DNA from: Cryobacterium aureum
GTDB taxonomy: Bacteria > Actinomycetota > Actinomycetes > Actinomycetales > Microbacteriaceae
Reading direction: 5' to 3'
Length of the DNA: 64,000 bases
Assembly: GCF_002954245.1 (NCBI RefSeq)
Contig: NZ_PPTG01000029.1
Span: 62,001-126,000, forward strand
This document shows positions 45,293 through 52,421 of this stretch, piece after piece (the stretch's first letter is position 1; the number at the start of each line of letters is the position of its first letter). The position numbers and the translations under genes are program-made. Under the pieces are notes generated by a model. It saw only the letters and a list, made by a program, of their open reading frames with translations. It ran no database searches and was not told the origin of the DNA.

Positions 45293-45752
45293 CCCGACGG
45301 CCAGGCTGTTCGCCCTCGCCCGGTTCGTTCTTCTTCGTTGGGTCAACGCCTGCCGTACCAGCGGTGCCACCCTTGCCCGGTGTGGGGTCGTTTTTGTCGA
45401 GGTCGGCGAGGTCCTGCTCCATGCGGCGGATGCGTTCCTGCTGGTCTCTCTCGTTGAACGGGCGGTTCTCGCCGCTGTCCGTCTTCAGCCCACCACCATT
45501 AAGACCACGCAAAAAATCCAAGTCGTCATCCGGGGCAACAGAACGAAAGGACCGCGTGGTCGGGGTGGCGCGGCCGTGGCCGACGAGCAGCCAGAGCAGT
45601 GGGCCGATCAGCGGCACCAACACGATGACGAAAATCCACACCCAGCGCGGCAATCCGCGAATGCGTTTACGGTCGAACACGGCACAGTCCACAAGGGTGT
45701 AGACGGTGAGGATGACGAGGGCCAGTCCTAGTCCGATCAAGAGCTTGGGCAT
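45285..45752 (-). CDS. Small membrane protein with PLDc_N domain
   Basis: A 155-residue protein: two N-terminal helices ([20 protein letters not shown] and [20 protein letters not shown]) separated by RIRGLPR form the PLDc_N domain found at the start of cardiolipin synthases. Here it is followed only by a charged, Gly/Pro-rich tail without a phospholipase domain. TACAAT lies exactly 6 nt before the ATG. It is co-transcribed with menD; the reason is unknown. Confidence 0.85.
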   Translation of the reverse strand: MPKLLIGLGLALVILTVYTLVDCAVFDRKRIRGLPRWVWIFVIVLVPLIGPLLWLLVGHGRATPTTRSFRSVAPDDDLDFLRGLNGGGLKTDSGENRPFNERDQQERIRRMEQDLADLDKNDPTPGKGGTAGTAGVDPTKKNEPGEGEQPGRRDA

Positions 45753-45824
45753 AACTTCATTGTAAGCCGTTTGGCCGTGAGAGACATGTGCGCCTACTCA
45801 GCCGCGGCATTCTAAGCTGGATCT

Positions 45825-46142
45825 ATGAAATCCGTGGCTCCCTGGCTGTACTTCTCCGTATTGCGCGTCTTAATGTTTGCCGTTCCACTGGCTATTCTGC
45901 TGTCGCTGGGATTCTGGCCGTGGGCATCCGCTGTGATCGCCGCCTTGGTCGGGCTGTGCCTGTCGTATCTGCTGCTGGGCAAGTCCCGCGAGAGCGTTGC
46001 GCGCGACCTCTACCAGGCGCGGCACCCCGACAAGGAACCGGTGAACCCGGATTCCGAGATCGAGGACTCGGCACTGAACGCCGCTGAGCAGCAGGCCGAC
46101 ACCATGCAGGCCCCCTCAGAACGCGAAAGCAAGTCCCAGTAG
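45825..46142 (+). CDS. DUF4229 membrane protein
   Basis: A 105-residue protein with two helices (YFSVLRVLMFAVPLAILLSL and WASAVIAALVGLCLSYLLL) followed by SRESVARDLYQARH and an acidic tail, the pattern of DUF4229, a small actinobacterial family of unknown role often near menaquinone genes. TAAGCT lies exactly 6 nt before the ATG. Its last 27 nt overlap the convergent menA end. Confidence 0.85.
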   Translation: MKSVAPWLYFSVLRVLMFAVPLAILLSLGFWPWASAVIAALVGLCLSYLLLGKSRESVARDLYQARHPDKEPVNPDSEIEDSALNAAEQQADTMQAPSERESKSQ

Positions 46143-47168
46143 CAGCCCGTAGGCCAGCGCCGCGAGGCTCGTCAGCTTAAGGGCGAGGATGAGTTCTTTT
46201 GCCGAGGTCGCGGTGATCGTGATGAGGCAGGCCGGCAGTGCCAGCAACAACACGAAGAACGTGAAAATTCCGAGCGGGTAGACCAGGCTAAACAGACCGG
46301 CGATCACGAACGGCAGCAGCAGAAAGATGCAAAACACGACCCGGGAGGCCGTGCTGCCGATGCGGACCGCGAGGGTGCGCTTGCCGGCGGCCTTGTCGGG
46401 CACAATGTCGCGCAGGTTGTTGACCATCAATACGGCGCAGGCGATCAGCCCCATTGCCACGCCGCCGAGCACGCTCTCGGTGGTGAAATCCCCAACCTGC
46501 ACGTAGGTCGTACCGGCGGTCGCCACCAGGCCGAAGAACACGAACACGAACAGTTCGCCAAGGCCGAGATAGCCATAGGGCTTTTTGCCACCGGTGTAGA
46601 ACCACGCAGCGGCGAGGGCGACAACGCCCACCAGTAGCAGCCACCAGTACTGGGTCAGAATGACGAGGGTCAGGCCGCCCACGGCCGCGAGGCCGAAGAA
46701 GACGAGCGCAACGCGCAGCACGGTGCGCGGGTTGGCGACACCGCCGCCGGTGAGCCGGGCGGGCCCAACGCGAAAGGCATCCGTGCCGCGAATACCGTCG
46801 GAGTAGTCGTTGGCGTAGTTGACGCCGATCTGCAGAAAGAGTGCCACGGCGAGCGCGAGGAGCGCACGCACGGGGTGATAGACGCCCGGGCCGCTCGCGA
46901 CGATGGCGGCGCCGGTGCCCAGAAGCACGGGAGCGATGGCGAGCGGCAGGGTGCGCAGGCGGGCGCCGGAGATCCAGTCGGATGCCGTGGCCGGCTTGAC
47001 CCTGGCCGGCCCCTTGCGGGGCGGGCCGTTTTTATAGGCCGGGTGGCCGGATTTGCCGCTGCCCTGGACCTCACCGGCCTTTTTAGCGCCAATTTCAGCG
47101 CCGGCCAGCGTCGCTTGGGGGTTCAATCGTTGTTGTTTGGGCCTGACCGGCCGAGCTCCTTGTGCCAC
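46116..47168 (-). CDS. menA: 1,4-Dihydroxy-2-naphthoate polyprenyltransferase MenA
   Basis: A 350-residue integral membrane enzyme that attaches the polyprenyl chain to DHNA. After a ~60-residue basic N-terminus come about eight helices with NYANDYSDGIRGTDAFRVGP (first Asp-rich motif) and NNLRDIVPDKAAGKRTLAVR (second). The GTG at 47168 is exactly 6 nt after TAGCAT, which supports the long N-terminus. It is on the minus strand, 27 nt beyond menE. Confidence 0.95.
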   Translation of the reverse strand: MAQGARPVRPKQQRLNPQATLAGAEIGAKKAGEVQGSGKSGHPAYKNGPPRKGPARVKPATASDWISGARLRTLPLAIAPVLLGTGAAIVASGPGVYHPVRALLALAVALFLQIGVNYANDYSDGIRGTDAFRVGPARLTGGGVANPRTVLRVALVFFGLAAVGGLTLVILTQYWWLLLVGVVALAAAWFYTGGKKPYGYLGLGELFVFVFFGLVATAGTTYVQVGDFTTESVLGGVAMGLIACAVLMVNNLRDIVPDKAAGKRTLAVRIGSTASRVVFCIFLLLPFVIAGLFSLVYPLGIFTFFVLLLALPACLITITATSAKELILALKLTSLAALAYGLLLGLAFAF

Positions 47169-47195
47169 GCCCCCATGCTACTGGCCAGTAAGACG

Positions 47196-48320
47196 TCACG
47201 CTGGCAGCTGCGCGGCCAGCGCCCTGCGGTCAGGCTTGCCCGAGGCCAGCAGCGGAATCTCCGCCACCCGCACGATGCGCGCTGGCCTGGCCGCACGCCC
47301 CAGCGCCGCCACAACGGATGCCGCCACAACGGCATCACCCGCAGCCTCGCCCACCACCACCACCACCACCGGAACCTGGCCCCACACCTCGTCGTCGCCA
47401 CCGATGACGACGGCCTGCTCGAACCCCGAACACGACCGCACGATGCGTTCGACGGCATCCAGGGACACCTTCTCCCCGCCGGAAACGATCACGTTGTCGG
47501 CTCGGCCGAGCACCCTGACGCGTCCGTCGACGATGTCGCCGAGGTCGCCGGTGCGATACCAGCGCACGCCGTGCTCCACCACAAAGCGCTCACTGGTGCG
47601 CACGTCGTCATCGAGGTAACCGTCGGCGAGCACCGAGCCCGACAGCTCGAGCTGCCCACCCACGACCCGCACGAGGGTGTCGCCGATCGGCACACCGTTG
47701 TAGATACAACCGCCGGCAGTCTCCGACGATCCGTAGGTGCGCACGACCCGCACGTCAAGCTCGGCCGCCCGCGCAATGAGATCGGGACGAATCGCCTGCC
47801 CGCCAACCAGAATCGCCGTGAAGCGACGCAGCACGGCCAACAGGGCCGGGTCATCCGCTGCGTCGAGCAGGCGCGCCAGCTGCACCGGAACCAGCGCGGT
47901 GTAGCGCAGCGGCTCGGTCATGGTCTCGGCCAGCCGCCGAAATTGCTGCGGATCGAAGTGGCCAGGGGGCAGCACGAGCGGGCTGGTTTCGGCCGCGATC
48001 GAACGCACGAGCACCTGAACCCCGGCGATGTAGTGCACGGGCAGGGCGAGCAGCCATTGACCGGCTCCGCCGAGGACGACGGCAGAGGCCGCGGCGCCGG
48101 CGAGCAGGGCATTGGTGGCGAGCATGACACGTTTGGGCGCGCCGGTCGATCCTGAGGTCTCGATGACGACGGCGACTCGCCTCGGCACGTCGCTGAGAAT
48201 CGCTGCGGCGCTGCCCACCGGCACCGGCAGCACGGCTGGCCCGTTGCCAGCGAGCGCAGCACGCAACACGGCCAGGAAGTCGAGCGGATGCTCCGGCGCC
48301 AGCGCCCGCAGCGCCCTCAC
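47196..48320 (-). CDS. menE: o-Succinylbenzoate--CoA ligase MenE
   Basis: A 374-residue acyl-CoA synthetase of the AMP-forming family, shorter than typical MenE because the N-terminal subdomain is reduced, which is usual in actinobacteria. Motifs are VVIETSGSTGAPKRVML (P-loop), TYGSSETAGGCIYNG, WYRTGDLGDI and LASGKPDRRAL with the catalytic lysine near the end. It activates OSB for ring closure by MenB, which is not in this window. The GTG start overlaps a 20-codon upstream ORF by GTGA. Confidence 0.93.
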   Translation of the reverse strand: MRALRALAPEHPLDFLAVLRAALAGNGPAVLPVPVGSAAAILSDVPRRVAVVIETSGSTGAPKRVMLATNALLAGAAASAVVLGGAGQWLLALPVHYIAGVQVLVRSIAAETSPLVLPPGHFDPQQFRRLAETMTEPLRYTALVPVQLARLLDAADDPALLAVLRRFTAILVGGQAIRPDLIARAAELDVRVVRTYGSSETAGGCIYNGVPIGDTLVRVVGGQLELSGSVLADGYLDDDVRTSERFVVEHGVRWYRTGDLGDIVDGRVRVLGRADNVIVSGGEKVSLDAVERIVRSCSGFEQAVVIGGDDEVWGQVPVVVVVVGEAAGDAVVAASVVAALGRAARPARIVRVAEIPLLASGKPDRRALAAQLPA

Positions 48321-48379
48321 GACTGCGCTGTCACGGCCCGGAAGCCCGCTGAGATGGGTTCGGACACCTGTTCGCTCAT
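48317..48379 (-). CDS. 20-residue leader ORF coupled to menE
   Basis: An ATG at 48379 lies exactly 6 nt after TAGGCT, the leaderless start pattern of this genome, so the menE transcript probably begins here. The frame (MSEQVSEPISAGFRAVTAQS) ends in TGA overlapping the menE GTG. It may only serve to bring ribosomes to menE, which has no SD of its own. Confidence 0.55.
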   Translation of the reverse strand: MSEQVSEPISAGFRAVTAQS

Positions 48380-48552
48380 GCTGTCAGCCTACGCGGCAGG
48401 AGCGTCGACTTTTCGAATTATCCAACTCGTAAGATTAGGGGTTGAAAAGGCGAAAAAACCTCAGGTACTGTGGACCGAGCAAGATGTCAACCCCTTGTCA
48501 TGCACCCCGTTCGGGGGTGTACTAATGACTTGGAAAGTACGGGGAGGTCGCC

Positions 48553-48603
48553 ATGAATAGCACGCACGAAAGCACGAGCAAATGCGGGGGGACAGAACCA
48601 TGA
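48553..48603 (+). CDS. 16-residue leader ORF upstream of the sigma factor gene
   Basis: The ATG at 48553 has GGGGAGG 5 nt upstream, a better ribosome site than many full genes here. The frame (MNSTHESTSKCGGTEP) ends in TGA overlapping the sigma factor ATG. A possible promoter, TTGTCA with TGTACT 17 nt on, lies upstream around 48497-48525. Confidence 0.5.
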   Translation: MNSTHESTSKCGGTEP

Positions 48604-49574
48604 CAACCACCGTTCAGGAATCGCGCACCACCGCGTCACCCCGTCGCACCACGTCCCCGGGTAATTACAACGCCGCCTCGACGGATGCCTTCGGTGATTA
48701 CCTGCGCCGCATCGGCAAGGGCAGCCTGCTCAACGCTGAGCAGGAAGTCGACCTGGCTCGCCGCATAGAGGTTGGACTGTTCGCCGAGGCGCGGCTACTG
48801 CAGGGTGCCGGCACGCGCGACTCGGCCGACGAGCGCGAACTCACCTGGCTGGTGCACGACGGGCGCCGCGCTAAAAACCAGTTCATCGAGGCCAACCTGC
48901 GTTTGGTGGTGAGCATTGCCAAGCACTACTCCGGTCGCGGCGTGCCCATCATGGACCTCGTGCAGGACGGCAATATGGGGCTGGTTCGCGCCGTCGAGAA
49001 GTACGACTTCATGACCGGGTACAAGTTCTCCACCTACGCCACCTGGTGGATCCGCCAAGCCATCCACCGGGGCATGGCCGACAAGTCGCGCATGATCCGC
49101 ATTCCGGTGCACACCGCCGAGAAGCTCAACAAGATCAAGCGCATCCGGCGCGACCTGACCAGCGTGCTCGACCGCGACCCTACTGCGCGCGAAATCGGCG
49201 AAGCCGCCCAGCTTCCCGTGCGCGACGTGCTCCGGCTGCTGCAATACGACAACGAACCGATCTCCCTGCACACCCCGGTCGGCGATGGCGCCGGCGACAT
49301 GGCCGAGCTCATCATCGACGATGACCTCCCCCAGCCCGACGAACACGCCACTCTGACCCTGAGGGCCGCTGACATCCGCTATTTTCTCGATACCCTGCCG
49401 CCCAGAGAGCGCTCCATTCTGCGAGCACGGTTCGGCCTCGACGGCAACGAACCGCGCACCCTCGACCAGATCGCCCACATTGAGGGAGTCACCCGTGAGC
49501 GGGTGCGCCAGATTGAGAAACGCGCGCTGGCGCTGCTGCACGTACCACGGTTGGAGCACTACCTGCGGGACTAG
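48600..49574 (+). CDS. RNA polymerase sigma factor, group 2 (SigB/HrdB-like)
   Basis: A 324-residue sigma-70 protein. Region 1.2 is DAFGDYLRRIGKGSLLNAEQ, region 2 NQFIEANLRLVVSIAKHYSG through TYATWWIRQAIHRGMADKSR, region 3 IRIPVHTAEKLNKIKRIRRD and region 4 LPPRERSILRARFGLDG with the helix-turn-helix VTRERVRQIEKRALALL. It lacks the long region 1.1 of the primary sigma factor and is most like non-essential stationary-phase sigma factors. GGGGGGA lies upstream of the ATG inside the short leader ORF. Confidence 0.93.
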   Translation: MTTTVQESRTTASPRRTTSPGNYNAASTDAFGDYLRRIGKGSLLNAEQEVDLARRIEVGLFAEARLLQGAGTRDSADERELTWLVHDGRRAKNQFIEANLRLVVSIAKHYSGRGVPIMDLVQDGNMGLVRAVEKYDFMTGYKFSTYATWWIRQAIHRGMADKSRMIRIPVHTAEKLNKIKRIRRDLTSVLDRDPTAREIGEAAQLPVRDVLRLLQYDNEPISLHTPVGDGAGDMAELIIDDDLPQPDEHATLTLRAADIRYFLDTLPPRERSILRARFGLDGNEPRTLDQIAHIEGVTRERVRQIEKRALALLHVPRLEHYLRD

Positions 49575-49614
49575 GGCGCCGACCACATCGATTGCACGCG
49601 AGCAGGAGCGAGAC

Positions 49615-49950
49615 ATGGGAAAGCTGACCTACAACTCGACCCTGACCGCGGACTTCAACGATCGGGTGCTGGCCCACATTCAGGTTGTCATCGGTGCCAA
49701 GCTGCGCCGCGGAGAATCGTTCTATTTTAGCTGGAGCAACGATCCGCAGTCCGGGGACGCACGCAGCACGATCTGGCTGCACCCCGGCATCCCGATCGCT
49801 TACAAATACTTTGGGAGTCGGTCGCCCACGCTGAATCGCGAGTGGATCGAAGCGCTCATGGCCACGGCCAATTCCTCCAGCGGATTGCAGATCGTTCCGG
49901 AACCCCGTTCTCTGCCCGAACAATCGAATCTCGTGAAGGATGAACCATGA
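49615..49950 (+). CDS. DUF7882-type protein, Microbacteriaceae lineage
   Basis: A 111-residue protein with MGKLTYNSTLTADFNDRVLA, AKLRRGESFYFSW, STIWLHPGIPIAYKYFGSR and NREWIEALMATANSS. I recognise this as a small protein conserved in Microbacteriaceae and of unknown role. No signal peptide or membrane helix. GCAGGAG precedes the ATG. It is 40 nt behind the sigma factor gene and overlaps the next small gene by ATGA, so the three may be one operon. Confidence 0.85.
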   Translation: MGKLTYNSTLTADFNDRVLAHIQVVIGAKLRRGESFYFSWSNDPQSGDARSTIWLHPGIPIAYKYFGSRSPTLNREWIEALMATANSSSGLQIVPEPRSLPEQSNLVKDEP

Positions 49951-50201
49951 ACCGCATCGACATCGTTTACGGCGGCAAACCGTATTCGCTTGGCGGCCGT
50001 TCCATTGAATTAATCCAGGTCGAAATCGACGGCTCCCTGGCCGCAGGACTTCCCTACTGGTTGCGGGTGAACAGTGGTGAAGGCCGCTTTGAAGACGCCT
50101 ATTTGCTCATCGCGCCCGGCATCGCAGTGGCGATGGTCAACGTGAAGCCGAACGGAGTCGACCATGATCACAACGGCGATGAGCTGTACGAACAGGACTA
50201 G
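49947..50201 (+). CDS. Small protein of unknown function coupled to the DUF7882 gene
   Basis: An 84-residue soluble protein, MNRIDIVYGGKPYSLGGRSI at the N-terminus and a C-terminal acidic HDHNGDELYEQD. I do not recognise a family. The ATGA overlap with the DUF7882 gene indicates co-translation, so the two products probably interact or act in one process. Confidence 0.75.
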   Translation: MNRIDIVYGGKPYSLGGRSIELIQVEIDGSLAAGLPYWLRVNSGEGRFEDAYLLIAPGIAVAMVNVKPNGVDHDHNGDELYEQD

Positions 50202-50262
50202 CCCGAACGGGTAAAACCCCGCTCTGGCCGTCTATCCAGCCGGAGGCTGACACACTGGAACC

Positions 50263-51267
50263 ATGATGCCCTCACTGGATGCCATGGTCCCCCCCTTGGA
50301 AGAGCTTCTCGGTTCCGCGCACGTCGTCTCCCTGAAACTGTTCGACCGGTTTCGTGGGTTGGACAGCCGGGAAGCACTGCTGCTGGAAGGCCCGGAGGGC
50401 TGGACCGAGTTCTCGCCGTTCGTCGAGTACGACGACGCCGAGGCCACCAACTGGTTGCGGGCCGCCATCGACTTCGGCTGGCAGAGCACGCCCCACGCGC
50501 TGCGCACGAGCATTCCGGTCAACGCTACCGTACCCGCAGTTCCGGCCGAGAAGGTGGCCGAGGTCCTCGCGCGTTTTCCCGGATGCCGTACCGCCAAAGT
50601 CAAGGTAGCCAGCCCCGACCAGACCCTCGCGGACGACGTCGCCCGGGTGGCCGAGGTGCGCCGGGTGCTCGGCCCTGAGGGACGTATCCGTATCGATGCG
50701 AACGGGCTGTGGAACGTCGACGAAGCCGAACACGCCATCCACGCGCTGAGCGCTTTCGACCTCGAGTACGTCGAGCAGCCCTGCATGACCGTGCCAGAGC
50801 TCGCCGAGATCCGCCACCGAACGACCTATCTCAGCGTGCCGATCGCCGCCGATGAGAGTGTGCGCAAGAGCGGCGATCCGCTCGCCGTGGCTAGGGCCGG
50901 CGCCGCCGACATTCTGGTGATCAAGGCGCAGCCGCTCAGCGGCATTCGCGCCGCGCTGTCAATCATTGGCCAGACCGGATTGCCCGTCGTGGTGTCCAGC
51001 GCCCTCGACACGTCGATCGGGCTGTCGATGGGCGCGCACCTGGCAGCATCCGTTCCGGGACTGTACTTCGACTGCGGCCTTGGCACCGCCTCGCTGCTCG
51101 CCGAGGACGTCACGAGCGAGCCACTGCTGCCGGTCAACGGCGCCGTCCCGGTGCGCCGGGTCGTGCCCGATGCCGCGCTGCTGGCGCAGCACGCGGCCAG
51201 CCCCGAGCGCCGCGACTGGTGGCTCGGCCGCCTGACTCGCACCCACGCGCTCATCGCCGCCGAGTAA
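50263..51267 (+). CDS. menC: o-Succinylbenzoate synthase MenC
   Basis: A 334-residue enolase-superfamily enzyme that dehydrates SHCHC to OSB. Catalytic residues are Lys112-Val-Lys114, Asp145 in RIDANGLW, Glu171 in YVEQP, Asp197 in AADES and Lys221 in VIKAQPLSG. It belongs to the actinobacterial MenC clade, distinct from the NSAR/OSBS-type protein at 25632. The start is ATG 50263; a second ATG is the next codon. A CACACT hexamer 6 nt upstream is only a poor -10. Confidence 0.93.
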   Translation: MMPSLDAMVPPLEELLGSAHVVSLKLFDRFRGLDSREALLLEGPEGWTEFSPFVEYDDAEATNWLRAAIDFGWQSTPHALRTSIPVNATVPAVPAEKVAEVLARFPGCRTAKVKVASPDQTLADDVARVAEVRRVLGPEGRIRIDANGLWNVDEAEHAIHALSAFDLEYVEQPCMTVPELAEIRHRTTYLSVPIAADESVRKSGDPLAVARAGAADILVIKAQPLSGIRAALSIIGQTGLPVVVSSALDTSIGLSMGAHLAASVPGLYFDCGLGTASLLAEDVTSEPLLPVNGAVPVRRVVPDAALLAQHAASPERRDWWLGRLTRTHALIAAE

Positions 51268-51283
51268 CCCCAGGATGCTTTCT

Positions 51284-51342
51284 GCGAGAGCGGGAAAAAC
51301 GTTGCTTCAGAGTGGCCGAAGCAACGTTTTTCCCGCTTTCGC
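51284..51342. repeat. 59-nt palindrome, repeat family B copy 2
   Basis: Arms 51284-51308 and 51318-51342 pair over 25 bp with one mismatch around a 9-nt loop. The arm begins GCGAGAGCGGGAAAAACG. Copy 1 at 43501 has the same design. It fills the convergent gap between menC and ccsB and would make a very stable hairpin on both strands. Confidence 0.85.
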
Positions 51343-51353
51343 GACGGGACCAG

Positions 51354-52412
51354 CTAGAGGCCCGAGTAGGCGTGCAAGCCCTTGAAGAACACGTTGACGA
51401 TGCCGAAGTTGAACATGACGGCAGAAAAACCGATGATCGCCAGCCAGGCTGAGCGTGATCCGCGCCAGCCGCGGGTCGCCCGGGCGTGGATGTAGCCGGC
51501 GTAGATGACCCAGATAATGAAGGTCCACACTTCCTTGGTGTCCCAGCCCCAGTAACGGCCCCAGGCTTGCTCGGCCCAGATCGAGCCGGCCATGAGGGTG
51601 AAGGTCCAGAGGATGAAGCCGATGATGTTGATGCGGTAGGCCAGGTTCTCCAGCGTCGCCGACGACGGCAAGGTGGCCAGAAAACGCAAGCGAAGAGCGG
51701 ATGCGATCGGCCCGCTCGACGCGGTCGTCGCCTCGGCCACATGGTTCTCGCGCCGGAACTGCAACAGCTGCACGGCCGACAGGGCGAAGCCGAGCGCGAA
51801 CATGCCCGTAGCCAGCGACGCCACGAAGACGTGAATGACCAGCCAGGCGGACTGCAGCGCCGGCGGCAACGGAGCTACCTCGACGTAGAACTGCAGGGCA
51901 GCCACCCCCAGGAGCACGAGCACCAGGCCGGTGACGAAGGTGCCGAGAAAACGCAGGTCGGAGCGGGTCAGTACGATCAGGAACACCGTCATAATGAGCA
52001 GCGTGCCCGTCATGGCGAACTCGTACATGTTGGCCCACGGCACCCGATCAGCGGCGAAGCCACGCATGATGGTGGCCGCGAGGTGCAACGCCCAGGCCAG
52101 AACGGTGAGAGCGACTCCCACGCGTAGGCTCGACGACCGGCCGTAGGGAAGCGCGGCGTCGTTGTCCATGCGAGCGCTAATGCGCGACAACACGGGCCGT
52201 TTCAGCGTGAGTGTGCTGCCGGCGGATGCAGCGGAAACCGCTGACGGAGCGGCATCCGCTTCGACCAGGTCTGCCTCGATCGCACCGACGGCGCTGGAAC
52301 GGCGGGCCAGGTCGATGGCAAAGGCGATGAAGGCGAGGGCGTAGACAGCCATCGCCGAGTACAGCGCGTAGAGCGAGTACGAGTTGAGCAGTGCGGAGTC
52401 AGTCAGATTCAC
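51354..52412 (-). CDS. ccsB: Cytochrome c biogenesis protein CcsB (ResC)
   Basis: A 352-residue membrane protein of the system II haem transporter/ligase. The tryptophan-rich haem motif is WGRYWGWDTKEVWTFIIWV, with conserved histidines such as LVIHVFVASLATG on flanking helices; about eight helices in all. It works with ResB to export haem and attach it to apocytochrome c. The GTG at 52412 lies exactly 6 nt after TAGGCT, and the TAG of that hexamer is the resB stop codon, suggesting an extra internal promoter. Confidence 0.95.
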   Translation of the reverse strand: MNLTDSALLNSYSLYALYSAMAVYALAFIAFAIDLARRSSAVGAIEADLVEADAAPSAVSAASAGSTLTLKRPVLSRISARMDNDAALPYGRSSSLRVGVALTVLAWALHLAATIMRGFAADRVPWANMYEFAMTGTLLIMTVFLIVLTRSDLRFLGTFVTGLVLVLLGVAALQFYVEVAPLPPALQSAWLVIHVFVASLATGMFALGFALSAVQLLQFRRENHVAEATTASSGPIASALRLRFLATLPSSATLENLAYRINIIGFILWTFTLMAGSIWAEQAWGRYWGWDTKEVWTFIIWVIYAGYIHARATRGWRGSRSAWLAIIGFSAVMFNFGIVNVFFKGLHAYSGL

Positions 52413-52421
52413 GATGTAAGC

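Noticed and set aside
45285..45752. Cardiolipin synthase
   Set aside because: Only the N-terminal helical PLDc_N domain is present; both phospholipase D catalytic motifs are absent.
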